Assembly (NCBI GenBank): GCA_001687465.1
Contig: LVLI01000278.1
Location: 124,001-188,000, forward strand
Direction: 5' to 3'
DNA length: 64,000 nucleotides
From: Halocafeteria seosinensis
Taxonomy: Eukaryota; Sar; Bigyra; Bicosoecida
Shown: positions 1-11,638 of the stretch, piece after piece
Layout: each line of letters opens with the position of its first letter
How positions within the stretch are numbered: position 1 is the first letter of the stretch
Notes under the pieces: generated by a model
Told to the model about the DNA's origin: nothing
What the model saw: the letters and a program-made list of their open reading frames with translations, nothing else
Databases searched by the model: none
Made by a program: the position numbers and the translations under genes

Positions 1-503
1 GGGAGAGATAAGTCCCCGAAATGACATCCTTCCGTCTTCGCCTTGATTCGCTGTTGCTCAGTGCAAAGAGCGTTATTATTAAGACGATTACACATTTTAG
101 CCTTGGAACTGCTTGCATTGCTCGGCTCCAACTTCTAAATACGGCGAGTTTGTCCAACCCATGTATCCACGTTCCCCTTGCGTGTCCGTTAGTTCGGCAT
201 TATCTTTCCTTCATGTACACGGCGTGACTGTCCTACACGCTGTGATGATAGTAACTTGTAGGTCCATCTTGTAACCCCATCTTGTAACCGGTAGCAACCA
301 GGGGGCCGGTTGCCATAACGTTGTTGAAGTTCTGTCGAGCGGAAAGTGGCACTTGAAGAGTCAGACCCTGAGATCCCACGAAGGTAATTTGTTCGGTATT
401 GTAAGAAAGCGAACATCGTACAACACGTTAAGAGAGTGTAGAAAGGAAGACTCCTTTGTTTTTCCTTTGTAATTGCGTTTGGTTGTAAAATAGAGAGGAA
501 ATA
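1..503. other. 5' intergenic region, no gene seen
   Basis: I see no supported gene here. The only structure noticed is a perfect 13-bp tandem duplication (ccatcttgtaacc twice, 264-289). The last part is presumably promoter and 5' UTR of the aspartic protease. No clear TATA box stands out near its start. Confidence 0.5.
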
Positions 504-1855
504 ATGAAGATTATTTCGTCGTTGTTGTTCTTGGCCTTGGCAGCCAACTGTGCCTCGGCCTTGGTACGCATTCCCATGCATAAGATGGAATCCCCCAAGG
601 ATCAACTCCGCCGTGCTGGTTACCACGTAAGTTAATATTTTTTTGTGTGTATTGGAATATGCCGTTATAGCGTCTGCAAATATGGAAGAGGGACTGAAGA
701 ACACTAGCGAGGGGGCACGAAAATAACAAAAAAGGCCCCGAAGGGTGTGTGTGAGGGGACAAGTTTGGCGCGGGAATCAGTGAACAATGGAAAGCCCTAG
801 GATTCTGACCCAATGTTCTTTCGTTTTGTGCCATGCAGCGCATCGGTGGAATCCATCATAAATATGGAGATAAAGCAAACGTACCAATCAATAACTACCA
901 GGATGCTCAATACTATGGCGAAATCTCTGTTGGAACTCCACCTCAGAAGTTCCAGGTGATATTCGACACAGGAAGCAGCAACTTGTGGATTCCCTCTACA
1001 AAGTGCACGAACTGTGGAAGCCACCCGAAATACAACCACACGGCCTCTAGCACATATCACAAAAACGGCACCTCCTTCAAGATCATGTACGGAAGTGGAC
1101 CTGTCAGTGGTTTCATTTCCAATGATGATGTTACTGTAGGTGGACTAACTGTAGATGGCGTTGATTTCGCTGAAATCACTGATGTATCTGGACTTGGCCC
1201 CGCTTACTCTCTTGGTAAATTTGACGGTATCTTGGGTATGGCTTGGAACAAGATTAGTGTCGATGACATTCCGACGATCTTCTCCGACTTCGTACAACAA
1301 GGCTTGGTAGATGAGCCTGTGTTTGCATTCTACTTGTCATCTGACAGCAGCAAGCAGGGTGAGCTCACCTTGGGTGGCATTGACAACTCCAAGTACACCG
1401 GAGACATATTCTATCAAGATTTGAGTTCCGAAACTTACTGGGAAATTAAGTTGGGTGACTTCAAGGTTAATGGAGATAGCATGACGAGTGTGCATAAAGC
1501 CATCTTGGACACTGGCACTTCCTTATTGGCAGGTCCCACTGACGAAGTGAAAAAGATTGCGAAGAAGGTCGGTGCCAAACCCTTCTGGTTGAACCCTAAT
1601 GAATTCACTGTTAACTGCAGCGCTATTCCCAATATGCCTGATATTGAGATTGAAATTGGTGGAAAGACATTTACGCTCTCAGCTAAGGAATACGTATTGA
1701 ACGTTGAAGATGTGGAATGCCTTTTGGGTATGACTGGTATTGATGTACCGGCACCAGCTGGTCCTCTGTGGATTTTGGGTGATGTTTTCATTCGTCAGTA
1801 TTACACCATATTTGACTGGGGACAGAAGCGTGTAGGTCTTGCCACCGCCGCATAA
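504..1855 (+). CDS. Cathepsin-D-like aspartic protease (pepsin family A1), two exons
   Basis: An endolysosomal or secreted acid endopeptidase. Exon 1 (504-626) encodes an N-terminal signal peptide (MKIISSLLFLALAANCASA) and the start of a propeptide whose LVRIPMHK resembles the animal cathepsin D/pepsin propeptide. A 212-bp intron (627-838, GTAAGT...GCAG, phase 0) follows. Exon 2 encodes the whole catalytic domain. Both catalytic motifs are intact: DTGSSN near residue 80 and DTGTSL near residue 265. The flap tyrosine lies in MYGSG, and the protein ends in the typical IFDWGQKRVGLA. The product is about 379 residues, shorter than human cathepsin D because the propeptide is abbreviated. There is no C-terminal membrane or plant-specific insert. 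The ATG at 504 is chosen because it gives the signal peptide and splices in phase. Family assignment is firm; vacuolar location is inferred. Confidence 0.93.
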
Positions 1856-2054
1856 GAGAACCTACTGTCGCATGCGACTTTCATACGCCACGTGATAAGT
1901 CATCAAAGCGCACCGTTTTGCTTCTTTTGAGAACAATTAGGTGTACTGACATGGCTTTGCGAAAGAAATATACATTTGCTCACTAACACGTGCTCAAAAA
2001 TAGAAACAGTACCGCCGCTTACTGCATTCCGCTGTAGTGGGGCATTGCGCCCAC

Positions 2055-2060
2055 TATAAA
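2055..2060 (+). promoter_or_regulatory. TATA-like box upstream of tRNA-Arg
   Basis: A TATAAA hexamer sits about 37-42 bp upstream of the mature tRNA 5' end. Upstream TATA-like elements assist Pol III at tRNA genes in plants and fission yeast; a role here is inferred from spacing only. It could also be chance in the 3' flank of the protease gene. Confidence 0.3.
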
Positions 2061-2096
2061 TGCATCCTATCTCCATAGAACTTCAAGGAGAGTTTC

Positions 2097-2169
2097 GTCC
2101 GCATGGCCTAATGGATAGGGCGTCAGTTTCCGGCACTGAAGGTTCGGGGTTCGAGTCCCCGTGCGGATA
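2097..2169 (+). tRNA. tRNA-Arg (anticodon CCG)
   Basis: A complete cloverleaf can be drawn. The acceptor stem GTCCGCA pairs with TGCGGAT (first pair G-U). The D arm is GCC/GGC around TAATGGATAG. The anticodon stem TCAGT/ACTGA closes the loop TTCCGGC with anticodon CCG. The T arm is CGGGG-TTCGAGT-CCCCG and the discriminator base is A. Internal promoter A box (TGGCCTAATGG) and B box (GGTTCGAGTCC) are canonical. There is no intron and CCA is not encoded. It is followed at once by a poly-T Pol III terminator. Confidence 0.96.
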
Positions 2170-2170
2170 C

Positions 2171-2185
2171 TTTTTTTTTTTTTTT
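2171..2185 (+). terminator. Pol III poly-T terminator
   Basis: A run of 15 T residues begins two bases after the tRNA-Arg 3' end, a strong RNA polymerase III termination signal. Confidence 0.9.
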
Positions 2186-2374
2186 GGTTCAGATTCTCCG
2201 TTCCACGAGCAATGCCATACAGCAGAGAAACACATGATATGAATAAGAAGTATGATAATAATAAAAGTAGTGGTTTGTTGGAGATGGCTGGGCAGCGTCT
2301 TTCTACTGACTCTGACGCAACTAGGCCATTCACCCTCGCAGAATTCGAGATTCTGATACAGTGGAGCTATTAGT

Positions 2375-4687
2375 TTATTCGTTTCTATCTACATTTAGTA
2401 TAGTGCGGATGTCGTCGGAAGAATGGCGAATTATTTTCGAGGTATCCTGGTATCCACTACGCGAATCCTGAATAGCTGCAGCAACTTCTTCGTGGGATTT
2501 CACAAGCAACTCGCCTGTTGACCGTTTCACTCGCTCGCGCATTCGAGGGGACTTCAGCCTACTTAGTGCATTGAAGGATACATCATAGAGTATGCTATAA
2601 AACGTGTTCATGGTCGTTTCTAAGGTTTTATCCCCCATACCTTCCACTTCGCTTAGTCTTTCAGCACTCACATCCTGTGAAAACGACTGTACAGCCCTGA
2701 GTTTTGGTAAGAAATCTGTTGCACCGAGTATGCGATGGTACAGCGCATCACTAAGCTTTTCTTCCTCCAAACTAATGCAAGAACCCAAGTATTGGACCCA
2801 CGGTGCTGCACTTTCAAAAATTGACAGATTGCTTTGGAGGCTCTGATATGTATTCAAGAGGAATATCGATGCATCAACCGAGTTTAAGCCCTCAGTAGCT
2901 TTTTTGCACCCTTCAATTATAGGCTCAACAAGGGAAGAAACGATACGTGAAACGGACTCATTCAAAGCTTCGGTAACGTCAGTAGTGGGGGAGACGGTTT
3001 GGTCGTTGTCTCCACTCATACCAAGCATGGCACAAATAATCGCCCGACGAGCTGGCATTTCCATTGATCCTGAAAGATTCTTTCCGAATACATCCAGGAC
3101 ATCCTCCAGCTTTCGGATTGTTTCGGTAGCTATAACAGGAGAGGATAAATCACTGGGACAGACCATTGTTTGCATCTCAATACTTCCACGGTACTCAGAG
3201 ACAGCATGCCACACACGACCCCAAGCATTGCGGATAAATTCCTCGATAGACTCACACAAATTGTTTGTTTGAGGTGATAAGCCCGAAGATTTGTCTGCTG
3301 AGCCGTCAGTTTCGTCTTGGTCAGCATTTGTGGTTCCTTCCTCTTCCGGGTGGAGTATCTGATGTAATACAGCGTAGAAAAACATTGCCACATCGACAAG
3401 TCGCACCAACTCTACGAAGCCCTGCGTGGTCTCCAATATATTGGACAAACGTATTTGCAGCGGCTTGCATACGACAGACATGATGTTGTTTAGGCATTCG
3501 TGAGTCGTTTTCCTGGGGTGGTTCGATTCGGACGGCAGCTCGTTTTCTTCAGAACCTTCCGCTTCTGCCTCTATTTCTTCGGAGGATAGCTCAACAAGAG
3601 GCTCCAGAATGTCTCTTTCGCTGGCTACAGTCTGGTGTATCCATGCAAGCAAATCAGATGCTACGCGAACAGATTCGCTGGCGGCATTAGGGGAAGAATC
3701 CAAGTGAGAAGTGTTTTCCGAAGAAGTGAGTGACTGCGTCAACGACTTTGCCATTCTGATAAAGGAACGCAACACATAGGATCTTCGCGCTTCTATGATT
3801 GCTTCGAGAGAGGCATGAAAATACGCTTTACGCGACCGTAGCACTAGTAGTGCTTGGTTAATCGAGTCCATTACTTCATCAGCCTCTAACTGCTCCTTGG
3901 TCGATTCCGGACTCTCCAGGAATGAAGCCTGGTGGTGGAGCCACTGATATAACCTGTCCATCCCAACTTCTTGATATTGCGCCATGGAATCCAATATCTG
4001 CAGACCTGCCATATGGTGCTTCTTTGCAATCATTGATGAGCATTGCTGACGTATCGATGAGATGCGATTCAACACTTGCAGGAACGCATCTCTTTGTTCA
4101 GTTCCACTTAGCTCTGCATTGTATAGCGTATCGGTTTCTTCTCTAGATAGTGTGTGTTCGCGTAGGAATTTGTTGATACGTTCAGTTCTGCGATCTACGT
4201 CTTCTTTCTCCTTTTGACATTCCTCAGCTTGTTTAAGTAACTCATCCGTCTGCGTTTGGGTACTTTCAAGCCTGGACTTCATACCTTGGCATTCTGTCGC
4301 TATTTTTCCCACTGACTCCTCAAGTTCACTGGCTGCATCATATAAAGGTCTAGTTTCTTCCAGGAGCTTCTCAGCTAGATGTAAGCCTCTAAATTCCAAG
4401 TCAGACCGAAGCGCTCTCTTCTTGGCTTCAATACCACCGGCGCCTCCGCTATTGTGAGAGCTGTTTCCACTTCCTCCTGAGGACGTCCCGAAGATGTCAC
4501 CGGAACCAGCAAGCGATGCGAATAACCTCTCATTATCTACAGACTGCGATTTTTGCTCCGTATCGTGGTCATTCTCATGGACCGGGTGCACTATCAAGTC
4601 GGATACAGTCTGAATGGCCTCCTTCATCTCCGGCGTGTCCGTCGAGAGATTCACCACCTTCTTCACTTTGTTATGTAACGCGCTCAT
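2375..4687 (-). CDS. COG6: Conserved oligomeric Golgi complex subunit 6
   Basis: A subunit of lobe B of the COG tethering complex, which tethers retrograde vesicles at the Golgi. The gene is intronless and encodes about 770 residues, close to the family size. Diagnostic stretches are the central LQILDSMAQYQE...RLYQW segment, then RRSYVLRSFI and the signature LLAWIHQTVASERDILEPL, which corresponds to the LAWLHQ-ASE block of animal and yeast COG6. An N-terminal Ser/Gly-rich linker is followed by a heptad-rich coiled coil at about residues 100-180. I place the start at the ATG opening MSALHNKVKKV (4687), because this aligns with the usual N-terminus; an in-frame upstream ATG would add 20 unlikely residues. 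It is divergent from the ODA-docking gene and convergent with the tRNA and protease side. Confidence 0.9.
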   Translation of the reverse strand: MSALHNKVKKVVNLSTDTPEMKEAIQTVSDLIVHPVHENDHDTEQKSQSVDNERLFASLAGSGDIFGTSSGGSGNSSHNSGGAGGIEAKKRALRSDLEFRGLHLAEKLLEETRPLYDAASELEESVGKIATECQGMKSRLESTQTQTDELLKQAEECQKEKEDVDRRTERINKFLREHTLSREETDTLYNAELSGTEQRDAFLQVLNRISSIRQQCSSMIAKKHHMAGLQILDSMAQYQEVGMDRLYQWLHHQASFLESPESTKEQLEADEVMDSINQALLVLRSRKAYFHASLEAIIEARRSYVLRSFIRMAKSLTQSLTSSENTSHLDSSPNAASESVRVASDLLAWIHQTVASERDILEPLVELSSEEIEAEAEGSEENELPSESNHPRKTTHECLNNIMSVVCKPLQIRLSNILETTQGFVELVRLVDVAMFFYAVLHQILHPEEEGTTNADQDETDGSADKSSGLSPQTNNLCESIEEFIRNAWGRVWHAVSEYRGSIEMQTMVCPSDLSSPVIATETIRKLEDVLDVFGKNLSGSMEMPARRAIICAMLGMSGDNDQTVSPTTDVTEALNESVSRIVSSLVEPIIEGCKKATEGLNSVDASIFLLNTYQSLQSNLSIFESAAPWVQYLGSCISLEEEKLSDALYHRILGATDFLPKLRAVQSFSQDVSAERLSEVEGMGDKTLETTMNTFYSILYDVSFNALSRLKSPRMRERVKRSTGELLVKSHEEVAAAIQDSRSGYQDTSKIIRHSSDDIRTILNVDRNE

Positions 4688-5312
4688 TTTCCCCTCGTAT
4701 GTTGTCCTGTGTCTCCCACATACACAATTATTAAACCAGCAAAACAACTACCCAGCCTTTGAGACTCAGATTGAGAATCATACATGACAATCTTTTCGTT
4801 CACGTCCTGTGAAGGCGAAGTTGAAGTTAGTCGCCGGGACTCCCGGGCTGCGACCGACGGAGGCAGATCGTGTAAGAACTTCCGGAGAAGTGCTCATTTA
4901 CGACTGTTACAGAGGAGAGACGGAAGTCTCGATCGGTTTAAGCGGTGGATTGTTTTTCTTGTTTTGTATACTCAGCGTCGCTTTCAGACTTTTGCGATTG
5001 TTTTATGTCCTGTTCTTGCTCGGAACTTGGCGTCTGCGAACGGCGTTAACGTATGTCGCAACAACAAAAACCACTTGGTTTTTTGTGGGCTATACAGAGG
5101 GTCAGTAGCGCTGTTGGTCTCTTTTCGTTGTCGGAAAAGATCGGATTAAGGTATTTTGACTCCCTCTATTCAGCGGAAAGGGTATAAAGAGGTCGAATAA
5201 GCGATTCCCACCCCAGAACGAGAAAGAGCGCGAAAATAAGTCGAAGACATGGTCAACCAAAAAAGGTCTTAAGGGGGAGCACCACGGGGGAATTGCGCAC
5301 ACCAGGAAATCG
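4688..5312. other. Divergent promoter region between COG6 and the ODA-docking gene
   Basis: This 625-bp gap separates two divergent start codons. A TATAAA lies at 5183-5188 in the direction of the downstream + strand gene. An open frame at 4809-5108 (+) encodes a hydrophobic stretch (about 30 residues rich in L, F and V), but it lacks an ATG and has an in-frame stop just upstream, so I do not call it a gene. It could be an exon of an unrecognised small membrane protein. Confidence 0.4.
5183..5188 (+). promoter_or_regulatory. Possible TATA box of the ODA-docking gene
   Basis: TATAAA in an otherwise mixed-composition stretch, 125 bp before the chosen ATG and in the right orientation. Position is compatible with a core promoter plus a 90-100 nt leader; function is inferred only. 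Confidence 0.25.
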
Positions 5313-8300
5313 ATGGATATGCCGGAAAGCTCTCCGTTGAATCAGTCCTCCAGGGACAAACATGAGGAGGAGAACATGAACGATACGCGGAGATCGGAAC
5401 ACAAGGAAGATGGAGCCGAACAGGAAAATGCCATGACGGAAGTATCGTCCATTGATTCCCAGGAGCAGGGCGAACGTAAAGCCTCCGAGGAAGTGTTAAT
5501 CGACCTTGAGCGGCGCAACGTTTCCATCAATCGAGGGTAAGCAGTTCGTCTAAAAACGTGATTACTTGGGTGAAAAATCAACGACGATGTTCTTTGTTAA
5601 CCCTGCAGAATTCAAGATGAACTCTGGCAACACCGCACCTTGGACAACCAAATTGCGGATCTTCAACGTGAAATTAAGAAAGAGAAGCAATACCAAAGAC
5701 AATTTGGCCCGACGCGTTCTTCACTGAAGGGCGTTGGTAGCGCTCAGTTGATGGAAGAGATGCAAAAGTACTACAATCGCCAAGTGGAAATACTCGAACG
5801 TGAACTGCAAAGGATCACCTCAAGATACGATGACGTCCAAGCCAAGAGCAAAGACATGCGTGATGAAATCAATATGCTTCGCCGCCAAACCTGTACACAA
5901 GACCGTTTATTTCAGCAACGTGCGGAGAAACTGGAGGAGACGAAAAACAAAGTGGCGCTGTGCATGGAGAAAGCGAATACGCTACTGCATGTAAGTTGTA
6001 GTCTTGATTTGGGCCGTCAGAGAGAGAGTCAATTGCCATATCCCTTTCTTTTGTTCCAGGAAAAAAACATGATTGATGATCGTATAGAGCAGCAACGAGA
6101 ACATGATCAGCAGTTGGAGGAGAAGTTTAGCGAAGAGCTAAACAGTTTGCTGCGAAAGATTGAGACACTGTACGGCCAGATTGACGATGATTCGTCTTCG
6201 AAAGAAGCGTCCCAGGCCTCTCTTAGCCGCTTTGAAGAGAACAATGTTAGAAAGCACGCACGGGAATTAGATGAGCAAATTGACGATCTGCAGACGAAGA
6301 TCCAACAAATAGACGAGGATATGCAAAAAGTTAATAATGCATTCGATGAACTCAAGGTAAGGTGATATTTGACATATAACCGCAGTGGTAGAGGGGGAAC
6401 ATGAAGGACATGTGTACAGGTAGCTGCTGGGGAATCTGATATCAACAAGATTCTGGAAACATTTGGGGAAGACGAGGAAATCAATTATTCCTTGTTTAAG
6501 TATATCCAAGTAAGTCTGACTGCTTAACATTCTACTTGAATCCCTGTTGTGATAGATGCTTGGGTACGCTTTGCTGGTGTTACAGGAGGCTACAGAAGAA
6601 ACTGAGGAACTCCTGCGCAGAGTCTCCGATCTGGAAAATGAGATGGAACAATACAAACACAAGACGGAGCATACCGAACACGACAGAGTTGTAATGCTTC
6701 TTGAAGAAAGAAAGCAGCTTCAGCAGCTGCGACAGGAAAACGAACACACGGATACAACGTTAAGAGAGGCTCAAGAAAGAATTTTTGACAAAATAGGCCC
6801 AGTGATAAAAAAATTGATTCGTTCTGTGAGGTATGTAAGAGCCTGACACTACGCTGCTACGCTATATGAGCTAGATGACTATTACGTACTCTGCAGGCCG
6901 TATTCGTCGCTAGACAAGGAACTCTCACTCCCAAGGTCGCAGTGGAAAGTGGACAAGATGCGACAAAATGTTCATAGTGCGTGCAAGCATCGAGAAAATC
7001 GTACGCATACTGAAGACAGTCATTCATTGGATGACAACGTAATTTGGCTAAGGAGGGGCGCCACTTACCCACTAGACGCTGATGTCGAAGTGTTGTCAGA
7101 CTTAGGCGTCCAACTGACAGAACAGGAACGCCGAGAGGTATTCAAGGCTTTTAACAGACTTGTTCGATTGGCTGCCTCCAAGGCGAAAGATAAAGGCCCT
7201 AGTCCAAAAAAGCACTCATCGAAGGACGAAGCGTCCGAAAATACCTCCTTCTTTTTAACCGGCGTTGAGCTTGGGGATGAATCCAAAGCTGCCGTACAGG
7301 AACAGAGTCGGTCTCGAGCTGGAGTCTCCCTGGATTTGAGTGAAATTAAGGCAGCCGGTGGTCCTTGCATATTTGACACCAAGCACAGCTTTTCTAAGGG
7401 AGGTGTAAGTTTAGTTGTCGGCGTGAGTGGCACGGCTACAGAGTTTCTCTATCATTTCTGTAATGTGGTCTGCAGGATGCCATGTATAGTACCCCCGGAG
7501 AGTTGGTAGATGCTCTACGGTCCGTGGAAGCTGATCTTCGAGATTTAATCAACCAGTATGACTTAAAGATAGTGTACCCAAGCACGGTAAGTACACACTT
7601 CTAAAGCGCGGGAGAGCTTACCGATTGGGATATTGTTTCCTATATTGATACCCGCAGGGCCAGAGGAGAGCTAAGGAGCTTTCGGGGCCACCAATACAAC
7701 GTGAAGGTGCTCAATTCTTCGTACTTCCACCCGATCTTCCGATCCAACAGCAAGAGGATAAAAGCGACGAGTACTTCATGGAGAAGTTATCCAAAATGGC
7801 TGGTGAATCGTTTAGCGAGAGCTACCGGAAACGAATCCGCAATATTTACGCGTACTACCATGCCTCAACCAAACCGGACTACGCGGCATCTACTACTTTG
7901 TTGATTGAGGCATCAGAGAGGAAAATGAAAGCTGAGCAAGAGGCTGAACAGCTGGAAAGCGGGGCCTTGACACCATCCCACTACAATGTTGCAAGGGAGA
8001 GAAGACGGTCGAGCTGGACAATGGAAGGAAGAGGGATGGGTAAACTGGATTCAACAGAAAACGAAATAATGCAGTGGATCTACGCAAACGCCGATGCCTC
8101 AGACAAGGAAGAATCAGGAGCGCCAACGGGGGCGCAGCGACCTTCATCTCCTTCGCGGTTATCTTTCTTTGGGCAACAACCTCGGGAGCAATCTGACAAT
8201 ATATATCTTGTACCTGTTGACGAAGCTGAAGGCGGAAGAACTTCCCCCGGTTCTGTGGGTCTCAATGACCGGCCGTATTCCCCAAACAAAACTCAGTACT

Positions 8301-11300
8301 TCCAGTATAGCTCTCCCGCTGCACGTGAATCACTGTCGCGTGGATCGCCAACAGGCGCCTCCACTCCCGGAGGACGTGCTCGAGCTCGGCTGCAGGCTAA
8401 GAGTACATCTCTACCGCCGTTGCTAAGAGAACGGGGCCTGGACCTCGCCTTTGCTAATCCTGACAGTTTTATAGTGAAGAATTCTTTGGAAGGAAGTTCG
8501 CATCCACTGGCTGTCTCGCGAGAAATGAACGAAGTCCCAGAAGCAAATCAAAGATCCTCAGGGCGGCGTAGAGCGACAGATTCGTCCCATATTGGCGCGG
8601 ATACTGGTGGCAAATGGACGGAGACTTCGAAGCGACCTTCAATAGCGTCTGTGGCGACTAATCTGAGATCTGTGGTTGCCAGTGCTCGAGAACAGGTAGC
8701 TGCATCAAGCGAAGGCTCCTCTGGTACTGACGATGATGAGTACGCACAACCAATGCATCGCGATAAACTTGAACCTTTAGTAGCCAAGGAGTTTGGTGGA
8801 GAGGAGGGCAAGCGTGCCAAGCTTTTCGTGAGGAAAGGTAGACATGATCCAAAGAAACTTCGTGAAGAATTGGAGGAATGTCGAAGACAAGCGGCCCAAG
8901 CGGAGCGACGCCGGAGTATGGTCTTGGCTGGTATGACGTCGGCACGGTCAAGAAGAAGATCCAGTACGGTGAGATCTCGCCGAGATTCGGCCTCTACTGC
9001 CGGCTCCCACAGGAGTTCGCAGGAACGTCCATCCTCGGAGGGACAACTTCCCGAGACTAATACCGGGGACCTCGACCTTTCGAGTTCTGCTGCTAACACT
9101 ATGGGTCAAGCTGTTTCCGGCAAGACCAGCCCTGAGGATGATGAAGCGCAATGGGAAAGCGAAACTAGAGCTGAGAGGGATAAGGGAGTAGAACCAGGCG
9201 CGGGAAGCACTCATGCAGCTGACCATCGACCAATGAGCAGGGGAGACGATGGTTCTGATGTGCCTGCTGGGTCCAGGAATGCCACATGGAGATCTGCCTT
9301 GCAATCAGCTGAGAATCCTGAAGTCGCAACGGTCTCGGGTAGCGATGGGCTACAGGGCCGATTTGGTTCAGGGACGGGACACTCCTACAGAGCCTCTTTC
9401 AGCCAGTTTGATCCAGATAGAGATAGACACGAATTGGCGAACGAGCGGGAATCCTTGGAAACGCCGGCAGAGTATGGTCCACGATCGCACAAGAGCCATG
9501 CGATAACACCTCACGACCGCGCCAGACAAATGGATCCCGAATCCCGCGGGGGCATCGAAGGTGGGAGCGCTGGAGCCCCATCTACTGGTTATTACGGACG
9601 TATTTTTGCACGCTCGGATTCAGGAAGTGTTGATGGATATGTAGAAGATATCGAAACCGATGACATTGTCCACCATCAACAACAACCTCGTTCGGCTCCT
9701 TACGTGAAACAGCCATATGATGTCGACAGGAGCGGAGCTGCTGCTGGTTCCGCTCCGATGGGGATGCGCGCAATCAATCAAGGTAGACCGGCAACCAACG
9801 AAAGCGGTGGAGACACCGATTCCATGGCCAATGCTCCTCCGAGAGACGAGCAAGTGTCGCGGAACGACACAAGGGTTACTGGCTACGAAACGGAAGGGCA
9901 ACAACTTGAGTCCCTAGACAGCGGTGGATTTTATGAGGATCTCCGAGAGCGACCTGGTACTGGGAGCTTGACGGAGTTTTCTGAGGAACAGCAGACGCAT
10001 CGTGGCGACGGTGCGTCATCGGCTGTCTATCAAAGCCGAGAGGAAAAACGAAACCAAACAATGCATTCTGCGCCTGCCGGTAAGGAGCCAGATGATGTGC
10101 TCGGCAGTAGTAGTCGCTATGGGAGGGCTCCTAGAACAGCAGCGGCGACTAGGGAGGAGGATGGTGCGGACGATGCTTCATTGGATAATGTCCCGCCCTC
10201 GGGAGATCGGAGTAATGCCGCGACGAGTATGCGGAATGTTAGCATCTATGGGGACCAGCAAACCGAGTCAACCGACAGTCGGGCATACGACCAACTAAGG
10301 GACGGCATTGTTAGGGACAGTACATTTCCTGAAGGCCATGAGGGAGGCAAGCAACAGCACCCTCGCTCGGCCCAAGAGCGGCCCAAGCAGAAGCATCCTC
10401 AGTCAGCCCAAGAACGGATACATATGTCCGAGAAGCGGCCGGAAACCTCCGCGAACTCGATGGATAACATAGCCGGGGATTCTGACGAACGGCCTTTCAG
10501 TAAAGGCTCATACGAATCTCGGCTAGCATTGGACAGGCAACGGGAAGGCCTCAAGACTAGTTCCATAGACAGCCGGGGAATGTATGATTATCTTGGCGAT
10601 AGAAAATTGGGAGACACTGAAGGAGGTCGAAGCGGAGGACACCCAGGGTCTGCGTCATCGGAGAGATTGGGTGGAACTCAGTCGGAGATATACGCACGTT
10701 CAGCTAGAAGTAGCGATTTGAACCGGCAAAAACTGCTACATTCGGCTCCAACTGGCCAAAATGATCGGGATAACATCCCCGATTTTTATTCTCACGGAGA
10801 TAGTGAGTGGTTGGAAGTTGGTCCAGAGAATCAATCTCTTCCGTCAACGGGGAGATCTTCGGAAAGGCCAGCGACTGAGCGCGAGAAATATAGAGAAAGA
10901 GAAGCATCCTCAGCCCCGGCTGCGTCTAGAAAGAAATCAGCGGGGAGTTCAAGAACTGAAATGAGGCAGCCTACTATCACTGAAAGTGCTGAGGAGGAAG
11001 ATGAGGGCTCCGTGCAACACGGCGTAAACACGGAAGAGTGGCCAGAAAACCTAGACACCATTCGGGATGAGAAGAGCTGGGGCATGGCCTCCCCTCAGCG
11101 CCGTGATGAGGCCGATGAGGCCGATATGCTATACTCTGAGTACATAGGCAGCGGCGGAGCCGAGGAAGACGCTAGTTGGAAGAAGCCACAAACAGCTGAA
11201 GTATTTGACGTTATATCCTACTACGATCGGGTCGCGAGTAAACCTCCGTCTTCAAGCTCAGTGGAACGACGACACGGTGGGCATGAAAGTAAGGGCACTA

Positions 11301-11632
11301 AACCAGATCCAAAAGCACGTTCCGGAAGAAGCCGTCGACGGCATCAGGATGAAGAAGACGCTTTACTGGCTACTCGAGATAGTGCTGTCTCTCAGCTGCG
11401 ACGGTCTGGCAAGAGCAATTCCAGTCTCCGTCGGAAAGGAAGCCATCGCGACCAAAAGAACTTCGGTAAGTCTCCGTATACCCAAAAGATGCCTGATCCA
11501 CGAGACCAGTCTCTTCGGAATAGTCGCTCGAAGCAGTCAAATAGCTTCCAATCCCTGGAGGAACTGGAATCGGACCAAGCGGATACAAAACGGACGAGCA
11601 AGAAAAAGTCAGGAAAGTCCTACAGGAAGTAA
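5313..11632 (+). CDS. Outer dynein arm docking complex coiled-coil protein (ODAD1/CCDC114/CCDC63-like) with long disordered tail
   Basis: Docks outer dynein arms to ciliary doublet microtubules. Eight exons join in phase: 5313-5536, 5609-5990, 6060-6356, 6420-6509, 6586-6830, 6897-7404, 7476-7586 and 7658-11632, giving 1,943 residues. The first about 500 residues are almost continuous coiled coil. They carry the family landmarks: TLDNQIADLQREI, a block of the LEREL...DEINMLRR type, and INYSLFKYIQEATEETEELL, which matches the NFALFNYVNE-N-E block of CCDC114/CCDC63. The remaining about 1,340 residues are low-complexity, rich in Ser, Arg, Glu, Gly and Asp, without recognisable domains and mostly in one 3,975-bp exon. 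Known homologues are about 550-700 residues, so the tail is exceptional. The start ATG gives an acidic, Ser-rich leader. The ODA-docking assignment is by motif resemblance; the precise paralogue (ODAD1 versus CCDC63) is not resolved. Confidence 0.8.
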
Positions 11633-11638
11633 GTTGAC

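Noticed and set aside
1435-1791. 118-codon minus-strand open frame inside the protease gene
   Set aside because: A shadow of the protease coding exon; no motif and no matching context.
4809-5108. 99-codon hydrophobic open frame between COG6 and the ODA gene
   Set aside because: Begins GTG with an in-frame TGA just upstream, and I found no splice partner. Possibly an exon but not supported.
6096-6662. Minus-strand frames overlapping ODA exons
   Set aside because: They are antisense to confirmed coiled-coil exons and have no domain.
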